Origin: Actinomycetota bacterium | Lineage (GTDB): Bacteria > Actinomycetota > Actinomycetes > Actinomycetales > Microbacteriaceae | DNA length: 64,000 bases | Reading direction: 5' to 3' | Assembly: GCA_947449765.1 (NCBI GenBank) | Contig: CANFSP010000003.1 | Span: 62,001 to 126,000 of the forward strand | Shown: in pieces, positions 8,592 through 15,908 of the stretch | Numbering within the stretch: position 1 is the stretch's first letter | Layout: every line of letters starts with the position of its first letter | Notes under the pieces: generated by a model | What the model saw: only the letters and a program-made list of their open reading frames with translations | The model's database searches: none | What the model was told of the DNA's origin: nothing | Translations under genes and position numbers: made by a program

Positions 8592-10231
8592 GACCAGCGG
8601 CTGGGATGTCTTTTGGCGGACGCTATGAACTCGAGGCACGCATTGCCATCGGAGGAATGGGCGAGGTCTGGAACGCTGTTGACACCGTGATCGGTCGCCA
8701 GGTGGCGATTAAAATCCTCAAGGATGAGTACCTCGGCGATCCTGGCTTTCTCGAACGCTTCCGCGCCGAAGCTCGTCACGCGGCACTCGTCAACCACGAG
8801 GGCATCGCGAACGTCTACGACTACGGCGAAGAAAACGGCAGCGCGTTTCTGGTCATGGAACTCGTTCCCGGTGAGCCCCTATCCACGATTCTCGAACGTG
8901 AAAAATCACTCTCGATAGATCGCGTGCTCGACATTGTCGCTCAGACGTCTGCTGCTCTTCAGGCTGCACACTCGGCCGGGCTGGTTCACCGGGACATCAA
9001 GCCGGGCAATATGCTGATCACTCCCGAGGGTCGCGTCAAAATTACGGACTTTGGAATCGCCCGAATCGCGGATCAGGTACCGCTTACCGCTACCGGTCAG
9101 GTAATGGGAACGGTTCAGTACCTCTCGCCGGAGCAAGCAAGCGGCAAAGCAGCCAGCCCATCGACCGACATTTACTCGTTGGGCATTGTGGCCTACGAGT
9201 CCCTCGCCGGACGACGCCCCTTTACGGGAGAGTCGCAGGTCGCCATTGCCATGTCGCAGATCAACGACATGCCACCCCCGCTTCCTGAAACTGTGGCCGA
9301 GCCGGTTCGTAACCTGGTCTTGGCGTGCATCGCTAAAAATCCTGACGAAAGACCCGCGTCCGCAGCACACCTTGCGCGCGCTGCGCAGGCACTTCGTCGA
9401 GGGGACATGCAGGGTGCTGCCGCGGCCGTTCCGAGTGTTCTTGGCGCACTGGCACTCGATGAGTCGACAATGATGATGGATCGCACGGCTGAAACCGGTG
9501 CAACCACCGTCTTGAGCATGCCATCGTCCGGTGACGCCGGCGGATCCTCTAAGAAACGTAGCCCGTGGACGTGGCCGCTCGTGGCGCTGATTGGCGTTTT
9601 GGTCATTGTCATCGCCGGGGCGCTCGTGGCTGTCTTCGCCAACGGTGGTCCGACGCCGCAACCAACCCAGTCCAAGACAACTTCTGCCCCCGCGACGCCC
9701 ACGCCGACGCCTTCCCCCACTGGCGGAACAATTGCTCTTGACACCTACAAGGGCAAGCCGTCTGCGGATGTTGTCGTCGATCTCAAGAAACTGGGATATG
9801 TGACAGTCAACTCAAGCACGGGCACTCCGGTAAAGATCGCCCCGAGTCCAGAGCTTGGCGGTACCGTATTCAACATTGACCCGGTCGGTGTTCAACCGTT
9901 CTCGACACCAATCATGGTTTATTACTATGAGCCCCAGCCCGTGCTTGCCCAAACCGGCAACATGGAGATTGATGGTGGTAGCGGTCCAGTGGATCCAAAT
10001 GTGACCGCAACGGTGACGTGGCCTGCGTATGCCGGTTGCCCGGCGACCGAAGAAACCAAGCTCAGTGGGTACACCCTCAAAGTCGGGGATTGGTCGAAAA
10101 CGTTGACCGCAAGCGACGTTTCGACTGAGATTCCTACTCCGACGGCAAATTTCACCTTGAGCCTGAGTGCCGTCTGCGGTTTCATGACTGCCCCACCAAG
10201 CACACTTTCCGTCATCGTCAACACTCCTTAG
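8588..10231 (+). CDS. pknA: Ser/Thr protein kinase PknA with extracellular region
   Basis: An active-type Hanks kinase of 547 residues. The kinase domain (13-275) has an intact glycine loop (IGGMGEVW), catalytic K42 in VAIKIL, E61, HRD at 134-136, N141, DFG at 154-156 and the SPEQASG activation region. One transmembrane helix lies at about 328-352. The outside part has a Pro/Thr linker, one PASTA-like segment (about 378-450, GKPSADVVVDLKKLGY) and a beta-rich Fn3-like C-terminus. With the following gene apparently kinase-dead, this may be the only active kinase of the operon. A second in-frame ATG exists at M7. Confidence 0.94.
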   Translation: MRPAAGMSFGGRYELEARIAIGGMGEVWNAVDTVIGRQVAIKILKDEYLGDPGFLERFRAEARHAALVNHEGIANVYDYGEENGSAFLVMELVPGEPLSTILEREKSLSIDRVLDIVAQTSAALQAAHSAGLVHRDIKPGNMLITPEGRVKITDFGIARIADQVPLTATGQVMGTVQYLSPEQASGKAASPSTDIYSLGIVAYESLAGRRPFTGESQVAIAMSQINDMPPPLPETVAEPVRNLVLACIAKNPDERPASAAHLARAAQALRRGDMQGAAAAVPSVLGALALDESTMMMDRTAETGATTVLSMPSSGDAGGSSKKRSPWTWPLVALIGVLVIVIAGALVAVFANGGPTPQPTQSKTTSAPATPTPTPSPTGGTIALDTYKGKPSADVVVDLKKLGYVTVNSSTGTPVKIAPSPELGGTVFNIDPVGVQPFSTPIMVYYYEPQPVLAQTGNMEIDGGSGPVDPNVTATVTWPAYAGCPATEETKLSGYTLKVGDWSKTLTASDVSTEIPTPTANFTLSLSAVCGFMTAPPSTLSVIVNTP

Positions 10232-10249
10232 CGAGTGTGAGTCCAGACC

Positions 10250-11986
10250 ATGCTCGTTGTCGGTCAAGTATTTCTTAATCGCTATCAGGTGATTGAGGAA
10301 TCGCGGGATGCTCCGGCATACGCACGGACTCTCAAGGCTTTTGACCAAACACTCTCACGCCTGGTTCAACTCACGGTGCTCGACGACTTATTTGCTCAAA
10401 ATGATGTCTTTGCAAATGCATTCGTCGCCAATGCCCGCCAAGCTGTCGGCCTGGATCATCCGAACATCGCTCGAATTTACGATGTTGGATTCAACCCAGA
10501 AACGCGAACAAGCTTCGTCGTAACTGAGTTTGTGGATGGCATTTCCATTACGGATTTTTGCCAGCGTCAGGGACATGATCTGGGGGCAACTCTGAGTCTC
10601 TTCGCGCAGGTCCTTGACGGCTTGCAGTTTGCGCATTCCCGAGGTCTCCTCCACTTAGGGATTAGCCCAAGCACTGTGCGCGTTACCCCTGACGGGCATG
10701 TCAAGATTCTGGGATTTGGAATCACGTGCCTAGCGACTCAAACAGCTCCCAGTGGGGATGCGGTTGCGGTGTCACTGGGTTCATCGGGATATTTAGCGCC
10801 CGAACAAATTTTGAGACAGCCCGCGACCCACCTGGTGGACGTCTACGCCGCCGGGTTGCTTCTGAGTCAGGGCCTGTGTGGACGTCCGACATGGGATGGG
10901 TCCCTGCGCGGTGAGCAACTTACTCTCCGTGCCCAATCGCGTCCGACGCTGCCCGGCACGGTTGCCCCTTATGTTCCGGCTGCAATTGATGGTCTGATTG
11001 GTTCGGCCATCAGCAACGATCCCGGTTCTCGTCCGCACAGCGCCGCCCAGATGTCGGAGAAATTGAGTTTCTTCAATCCTCACAATGTGCCCGCGACTCA
11101 ACTTGTGTATCTTCCGCCAACGGAGCTGGTGGACACGTTCAATCCTGGGTATGGGGTTCCCACTAACCCACCTCGTGCTGATGTGGCACCCTCCCTTGCG
11201 GCTGTCTTTCCATCCAACTCACTGAGTCCTCGCGCCTTTGACGTTCATGAATTCACGGCCGGTCGAACTCGAAAAGCCATGGTTGGCTCGATCATCGGCG
11301 CACTCGCGGTGATTGTTGTCCTTTCTGCAGCCATTCTCGCCGTCGTGAGCACGCTGCCCGCAAACTTTCTTCCCTCTACCTCTCGCGTCGTTCCGTCCGT
11401 CATCGGTAAAACCTTCGACCAAGCAAAAGCCGCCGTGACGGGTGTGGGTCTCAAGGTCGTGCGTGCGCAGAAGGTGGATCCGACCGGAACTCTCGACACC
11501 GTGGTGAGTGCAAACCCACCGGTGGGTGCGCAACTGGAAGTCGGTGCCACGGTTACGTTGACCGTCATCGTCGGTGCGCTTCAAGTAAATGTTCCCGATC
11601 TCACCGGCATGAGCATCGATGCAGCGACCGAAGCGTTATCTAAGCTGGGGCTCACTCTCGGGGAGACTTCAGAGGTTGCTTCAGCAGCCGTCGGTAAGGG
11701 TCTCATTTTGTCATCAACGCCTGCTGTCGGCACGCCGGTTTCGCAGGGTACGCCGATAGCTATCAGTCTGGCGAGTGGCGATATTGAGATACCCAATCTT
11801 GTTGGCAAGTCGCTGTCCGAGGCATCATTTGCGCTGACAGGGGCGTCAATCGGCGTCTCCCCAATCGTCACGTCGGACCCCTCGTGCCCGGCGACGAACC
11901 CCGTTACCGTAGCGACTCAGTCGCCGAGTGCCGGCACCGTCCCCCAGGGAACTCAAGTATCTCTGACCTACTGTTCCGGAAGCTAA
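10250..11986 (+). CDS. PknB-position PASTA protein with a degenerate kinase domain (pseudokinase)
   Basis: A 578-residue protein in the pknB position, with 18 bases between its ATG and the pknA stop. The kinase fold is recognisable (GLDHPNIARIYDVG, LVVTEF-like hinge VVTEFVDG, APEQILRQPATHLVDVYAAG). Catalytic positions are replaced: there is no glycine-rich loop (VIEESRDAPAYA), the VAIK lysine is T42, the alphaC Glu is N61, HRD is H135-L-G137, the KPxN segment is S139-P-S-T142, and DFG is G155-F-G157. A transmembrane helix lies at about 346-366. Three PASTA repeats follow (about 380-446, 446-512, 512-575) with conserved VPDLTGMS-type openings. It probably senses muropeptides or lipid II without phosphotransfer; this is inference. 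Confidence 0.9.
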   Translation: MLVVGQVFLNRYQVIEESRDAPAYARTLKAFDQTLSRLVQLTVLDDLFAQNDVFANAFVANARQAVGLDHPNIARIYDVGFNPETRTSFVVTEFVDGISITDFCQRQGHDLGATLSLFAQVLDGLQFAHSRGLLHLGISPSTVRVTPDGHVKILGFGITCLATQTAPSGDAVAVSLGSSGYLAPEQILRQPATHLVDVYAAGLLLSQGLCGRPTWDGSLRGEQLTLRAQSRPTLPGTVAPYVPAAIDGLIGSAISNDPGSRPHSAAQMSEKLSFFNPHNVPATQLVYLPPTELVDTFNPGYGVPTNPPRADVAPSLAAVFPSNSLSPRAFDVHEFTAGRTRKAMVGSIIGALAVIVVLSAAILAVVSTLPANFLPSTSRVVPSVIGKTFDQAKAAVTGVGLKVVRAQKVDPTGTLDTVVSANPPVGAQLEVGATVTLTVIVGALQVNVPDLTGMSIDAATEALSKLGLTLGETSEVASAAVGKGLILSSTPAVGTPVSQGTPIAISLASGDIEIPNLVGKSLSEASFALTGASIGVSPIVTSDPSCPATNPVTVATQSPSAGTVPQGTQVSLTYCSGS

Positions 11987-12107
11987 GTCTCGCGCACGGT
12001 CGCCAACGGCCATTGGAACACGTGCATACGTGACGGAAGCTCGCGTGGGGCGTTATTGCGAGGCGTTATTCCGGAGCGCGATTGTGGAGCGCAGGTACAT
12101 CCCCCGC

Positions 12108-12743
12108 TTAGTTATTTATCAGGGGCGATTTCGTCATCCCGAGCTTGGCCGCTCCAGAAACACCCACAGACTCGAGCCAATTGCCGAGCATGGTGTAGCC
12201 GCCTTCTGTCAACACGGACTCAGGATGAAACTGCACTCCCCATATCGGACTGGTTGCGTGTCGAATGCCCATAATGACACCACCCTCAGTGCGGCTCGTT
12301 ATGACAAGTTCATCAGTAACCGTCGAATTAACAACGGCGAGGGAGTGATAGCGAGTCGCCGTAAAAGGTTGAGGAACATTTGCGTACAGCGCGCTCTCGT
12401 CGTGGATCACTTGTGAGGTTTTTCCGTGCATCAGCTCCTCAGCATTCGTGACCGTGGCGCCGAACGCTTCGGCAATTGCTTGATGCCCGAGACATACACC
12501 GAGAAGCGGCATCTGTCGGGCGTGGGCAATAAGGATGCTCGATATCGAAATCCCCGCGTCAGATGGCTTTCCCGGGCCCGGCGAAACCAGAATGCCGTCA
12601 TAGGTGGCAAGGGTGGCCTCGAGTTCTTCTCGGGGAATCGCATCGTTTCTCACCACCGTGGTGTCCGCCCCCAGTTCCCTCAGGTAACCGTTCAGCGTGT
12701 AGACAAAACTGTCGTAGTTGTCGATAACGAGAATCTTTTTCAT
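12108..12743 (-). CDS. pabA: anthranilate/aminodeoxychorismate synthase glutamine amidotransferase subunit
   Basis: Class I glutamine amidotransferase of 211 residues that supplies ammonia to TrpE or PabB. It shows the N-terminal VIDNYDSF motif, the oxyanion loop VSPGPGKPSDAG, nucleophile C84 in GVCLGHQAI, and the His/Glu pair in FHPESVLTEGG. The location beside the pkn operon and crgA is where actinobacterial genomes carry this gene, annotated as trpG or pabA. Without trpE or pabB nearby, the pathway (tryptophan, folate or both) cannot be decided. It is convergent with the pseudokinase gene. Confidence 0.92.
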   Translation of the reverse strand: MKKILVIDNYDSFVYTLNGYLRELGADTTVVRNDAIPREELEATLATYDGILVSPGPGKPSDAGISISSILIAHARQMPLLGVCLGHQAIAEAFGATVTNAEELMHGKTSQVIHDESALYANVPQPFTATRYHSLAVVNSTVTDELVITSRTEGGVIMGIRHATSPIWGVQFHPESVLTEGGYTMLGNWLESVGVSGAAKLGMTKSPLINN

Positions 12744-12771
12744 CGTCGTAGCCTCATCCCTCGTTACATCG

Positions 12772-12909
12772 TCACGCCGACAGCATGTTGTCTATGAGCG
12801 GAAAGACGAACATCATCAGTAGCACTATGACGATGACGCCAGCTGCGCCCAAGATTGCCGCCCTAGCCCACTTCGGGCCGGGAAGCGCATTCCACAGTGC
12901 TCGGTACAT
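12772..12909 (-). CDS. small single-pass membrane protein (45 aa)
   Basis: The ATG at 12909 follows the sortase stop codon directly (TAAATG). The 45-residue product begins MYRALWNALPGPKWAR, with a basic amphipathic start, then a transmembrane helix (about 17-39) and a short LIDNMLSA tail. Small proteins with the same Trp/Pro-Gly-Pro N-terminus occur downstream of actinobacterial sortase genes, which supports this being a real gene. No function is known. A link to sortase anchoring or assembly is suggested only by the zero-gap coupling. Confidence 0.75.
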   Translation of the reverse strand: MYRALWNALPGPKWARAAILGAAGVIVIVLLMMFVFPLIDNMLSA

Positions 12910-13629
12910 TTAGGCCTGCTTCATCATCGGGGCTAAATCGGGGAAGGGTCCGCTCACTCGATCTCGGTATGAATCAAGTACGGCGTAGACAACCAATCGT
13001 TCCACATTCCCGTCTTGTGGACTGCATGTTGTTATCGTCATGATGCTTTGGTTGGCGTCGTTAATCTCCGACCCGGGCGCAGGAGCAAGGACGTCCAAGG
13101 AGGTGGGCAAGACGTACTCTATATTGCGAACCGTGTATCCATAGAAACCGGACTCTGTCTCGATATAGATCCGGTCTCCCGTTTGAAGAAGCTGCGCATC
13201 CTTAAAGCCTGTGCCCCATCCTGACCGGTGCACAGCCAACGCAAAATTGCCATTTTCTCCGGGCATTTGGGTGTCACTGTAGTGACCGAAGTAACCGCGA
13301 TTTAGGGTGAGTTCGGGCGTAACGGACTCGCCAATGGCGCGAGTATTCGACTCTCCCAGGCGGGGAATGTACAAGTTCCCGATAACCTTTCCCGCGTCAA
13401 CTTTCTCGACCGCCGGCGCAGGCCATGTCTCTTTCGCCCCCTCGGATGGAGTCGGACTAACCGTGTTCCACTGTTGGGATTGTTCAGCCACGAGTTTTTG
13501 TTGATCTCGCGCGACAAACGCATTGTTAATCCACAGCTGCCAAGCCAAGAAAAGGAGGGCGAGTACGCCGACGGTGATGAGGACTTCTCCGGCCACACCG
13601 ATGGCATCGTACACTCGTGACTTTTTCAT
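12910..13629 (-). CDS. srtE: class E sortase
   Basis: Membrane-anchored cysteine transpeptidase of 239 residues that attaches surface proteins to the cell wall. A signal anchor lies at about 13-35, followed by a linker. The catalytic beta-barrel (about 85-225) contains H134 in ALAVHRSGWG, C202 in TITTCSP and R211 in VERLVVYA. Class E enzymes typically recognise an LAXTG sorting signal. No protein with an obvious C-terminal sorting signal occurs in this window, so substrates are elsewhere. It is divergent from crgA with about 73 bases between the starts. Confidence 0.92.
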   Translation of the reverse strand: MKKSRVYDAIGVAGEVLITVGVLALLFLAWQLWINNAFVARDQQKLVAEQSQQWNTVSPTPSEGAKETWPAPAVEKVDAGKVIGNLYIPRLGESNTRAIGESVTPELTLNRGYFGHYSDTQMPGENGNFALAVHRSGWGTGFKDAQLLQTGDRIYIETESGFYGYTVRNIEYVLPTSLDVLAPAPGSEINDANQSIMTITTCSPQDGNVERLVVYAVLDSYRDRVSGPFPDLAPMMKQA

Positions 13630-13702
13630 ATCTGTGCAACTCTACCCCGACGTTGTGCGGGTTTCTGAAATGGTCCTGAGAGCCTCGATATACTTGGAAA
13701 CT

Positions 13703-13948
13703 ATGGCGTCGACCAAATCTCGTAATTCTGAATCCGGCAAGAAACCAAAGAAATCGGCCGGGGAGTCTCCAAACCCCGTATGGTTCAAACCGTTGATGTT
13801 TGGATTCATGTTGCTGGGTCTGTTGTGGATCATCGTTTTCTACATCAGCCAGGCATCGCTTCCGGTTCCCGCATTAGGTCAATGGAACATTTTGGTTGGA
13901 TTCGGCATCGCCTTCATCGGGTTCCTCATGACTACGCGTTGGCGCTAA
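13703..13948 (+). CDS. crgA: cell division protein CrgA
   Basis: A divisome membrane protein of 81 residues. The start at ATG 13703 has GGAAA just upstream. The basic, Lys-rich N-terminus (about 1-25) is followed by two transmembrane helices (about 29-50 and 60-77) separated by a short LPVPALGQWN loop, and it ends MTTRWR, as CrgA proteins do. In mycobacteria CrgA interacts with FtsZ, FtsQ, FtsI and CwsA. Location next to the kinase operon is conserved in actinobacteria. Confidence 0.92.
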   Translation: MASTKSRNSESGKKPKKSAGESPNPVWFKPLMFGFMLLGLLWIIVFYISQASLPVPALGQWNILVGFGIAFIGFLMTTRWR

Positions 13949-13966
13949 TCACACCACTCGCGATTC

Positions 13967-13988
13967 CTAATTACACGAGTGTAATTAG
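13967..13988. repeat. perfect inverted repeat between crgA and the rhomboid gene
   Basis: Arms CTAATTACAC and GTGTAATTAG are separated by GA, giving a 22-base near-continuous palindrome. The region lies between convergent genes, so it is not an obvious promoter. The arms are AT-rich and no T-run follows, so a standard terminator is unlikely. A binding site for a dimeric DNA-binding protein is the best explanation, with no protein assigned. Confidence 0.6.
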
Positions 13989-14005
13989 TCACATGTTGAT
14001 AAACC

Positions 14006-14014
14006 TGTGCATAA
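14006..14014. promoter_or_regulatory. single DnaA-box-like site
   Basis: TGTGCATAA is the reverse complement of TTATGCACA, one mismatch from TTATCCACA. It lies 18 bases beyond the palindrome at 13967-13988, in a gap between convergent genes. A single one-mismatch 9-mer is weak evidence. Confidence 0.3.
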
Positions 14015-14053
14015 CTTTCGTTCTGCTCAATCGCCCTCTAGGCAATTGGCTAC

Positions 14054-14761
14054 CTAGCCCACGAATATTGGGGCTTGTGAGAGTGCCAATCCAACCAAGA
14101 TAAGGGCTAGTGCGGCAATACCCAGTGTCTGGACTTTTGGCTGACGTCGTGAGTAGTAGACGATAAGAGCAAACAGCGCGCCCACGACGAGCCCACCAAC
14201 GTGAGACTGCCACGAAATACCCGCACCTGGGATGAACCCTATTACGAGGTTAATGGCGACGAGAATGAGGAGTCCCCGGTTCACCGAACCGAGGGATCGC
14301 TGAATGATGACGAACGCGCCGACGAGGCCAAAAATAGCCCCGGATGCTCCTACGACAGCTGTCGTTATCGAATTCGGAACGATGAATGCCCAGCCAAAGA
14401 CGGCCAAGGAACCGCCTAACGCCGACAGCAGGTAGAGAACGAGAAATTTCAGGTGGCCGAGCAGGGTCTCAAGAACCTGGCCGAACATCCACAAGGTGTA
14501 CATGTTGAACAGAATGTGGAGAAAAAATAGTTGTCCCGATGCTGAGTGTGCGAATGCCGCGGTGATCATTCGCCACGGCTCATACGGAACACCGTCAGGC
14601 ACAAATTGGCCAAACGCATAGATGGGGGCAAAGAGAATTCCGTTGGTGACGCCTAAGGCGGGTGCTAGCTGCAGCAAGAAGACGACTGTCGTAACGGCAA
14701 TAATCGAGACCGTTACCGAGGGTAGTTTCGTTCCTCGAATCCGAAAGTACGAATTAGTCAC
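14054..14761 (-). CDS. rhomboid family intramembrane serine protease
   Basis: Polytopic membrane protease of 235 residues, starting at GTG 14761. Rhomboid hallmarks are HILFNMYTLWMFG in the second helix, the catalytic serine motif VVGASGAIFGLVGAF, and the catalytic histidine in WQSHVGGLVVGALF. Seven or so hydrophobic segments are visible, the last at the C-terminus. The N-terminal cytosolic extension is short, with no zinc finger of the type some actinobacterial rhomboids carry. Substrates cannot be inferred. No clear ribosome binding site precedes the GTG. Confidence 0.93.
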   Translation of the reverse strand: MTNSYFRIRGTKLPSVTVSIIAVTTVVFLLQLAPALGVTNGILFAPIYAFGQFVPDGVPYEPWRMITAAFAHSASGQLFFLHILFNMYTLWMFGQVLETLLGHLKFLVLYLLSALGGSLAVFGWAFIVPNSITTAVVGASGAIFGLVGAFVIIQRSLGSVNRGLLILVAINLVIGFIPGAGISWQSHVGGLVVGALFALIVYYSRRQPKVQTLGIAALALILVGLALSQAPIFVG

Positions 14762-14799
14762 GTGAGGTCGTTCGTGAGCACAAAGAGGCGACTGTTTGA

Positions 14800-15330
14800 C
14801 TACGCAACAGGCGCGATACTAATCGTCGAAATGACGACGTCTTTAATCGGCCGATCTTGTGGTCCAGTTTCTACCGCCGCAATAGTGTCAACCACTTTCT
14901 TACTCGCCTCATCGGCTACTTCGCCAAAGATGGTGTGCTTCCCCCATAAATACTGAGTCGGCGCGACGGTAATAAAGAACTGGGACCCATTCGTTCCCGG
15001 GCCCGCATTTGCCATGGCAAGTTTGTACGGCTCGTCGAACTTCAATTCTGAGTGCGGTTCGTCACCGAAGGTGTAGCCCGGTCCGCCATAGCCTTTTCCA
15101 AGTGGATCTCCGCCTTGAATCATAAAACCGTCAATAACTCGGTGAAAAATGACACCATCGTAAAGAGGCTTGGTCGACTTCTCACCTGTTTCCGGATGCG
15201 TCCACTCCCGCGAGCCGGTTGCGAGTCCCTCAAAGTTCGAGACGGTCAATGGGGCTTGGTGTCCAAACAGATTTACAACAATGTCCCCGTAGTTTGTTGA
15301 GATCGTGGCAACAGAAGTGTGAAGAGTCAT
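14800..15330 (-). CDS. ppiA: cyclophilin-type peptidyl-prolyl cis-trans isomerase
   Basis: A 176-residue cytoplasmic foldase; no signal peptide is present. The cyclophilin core is clear: FHRVIDGFMIQGGDPLGKGYGGPGYTFGDE with active-site Arg and Phe, MANAGPGTNGSQFFIT, and the W in LWGKHTIFGEV. The length is usual for single-domain actinobacterial PpiA. It is the first gene of the minus-strand pair with the rhomboid protease (38-base gap). Divergent from the membrane protein at 15411. Confidence 0.95.
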   Translation of the reverse strand: MTLHTSVATISTNYGDIVVNLFGHQAPLTVSNFEGLATGSREWTHPETGEKSTKPLYDGVIFHRVIDGFMIQGGDPLGKGYGGPGYTFGDEPHSELKFDEPYKLAMANAGPGTNGSQFFITVAPTQYLWGKHTIFGEVADEASKKVVDTIAAVETGPQDRPIKDVVISTISIAPVA

Positions 15331-15410
15331 GTCTAAATACTGTCACAGCACACTGACGAGTCACGTCATGGCAGGATGGTCTTGTATCTTCCATTTCGAG
15401 GAGGCTCCCG

Positions 15411-15872
15411 ATGGGACGCAAGGCACTATCCGAGGCAGAGCGGCTCAGGCTCGAAGCCGAGCACCTGCTCAATCAACAGCGTGAAGTCATAAGCCACGCT
15501 GGATCGGTCATTCGGGATGCGAGTAGAGAGCTCGGGAGATACGCCCGCGACGAGGCGCTCCCTCGGGCATCGCGAAACGCGCGTTCAACGTTTGCTTCCG
15601 GGCAGCGCCATCTCGTAAATGACGTGCTCCCGTCCGTGTTTGATGCCGTGGGGTCCGCAATGGCTGCTGTTGACGCGGCTCGAGTCGGGGGAAAGCGCGT
15701 TGCCAGGGATGTCATCCGGCGCGGAGCTTCATCCAGTCCAGCAAGTCGATCTGGTGGCGCAGCAAAATTCGTTGCTCTAGGGCTCGGCATCGCAGTTCTT
15801 GCCGGAATAGGTTACGTCGTGTGGCAGAATCTGCGCGCCGATGACGAGATGTGGATTGACGACGAGGGCTAA
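15411..15872 (+). CDS. actinobacterial membrane protein of unknown function
   Basis: A 153-residue protein preceded by a good ribosome binding site (GAGGAGG, seven bases before ATG). Residues 1-70 are rich in Ala, Arg and Glu and predicted helical, possibly coiled coil or amphipathic. A basic, Ser/Arg-rich stretch follows at about 95-120. One transmembrane helix lies at about 123-142 (FVALGLGIAVLAGIGYVVW), and the C-terminus is acidic (DDEMWIDDEG). I do not recognise a functional domain. Similar proteins occur beside the cyclophilin gene in actinobacteria. Confidence 0.75.
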   Translation: MGRKALSEAERLRLEAEHLLNQQREVISHAGSVIRDASRELGRYARDEALPRASRNARSTFASGQRHLVNDVLPSVFDAVGSAMAAVDAARVGGKRVARDVIRRGASSSPASRSGGAAKFVALGLGIAVLAGIGYVVWQNLRADDEMWIDDEG

Positions 15873-15908
15873 CGCCTCTGTCGGGTCTCAAACCCTAGAG
15901 TAAGAGGG

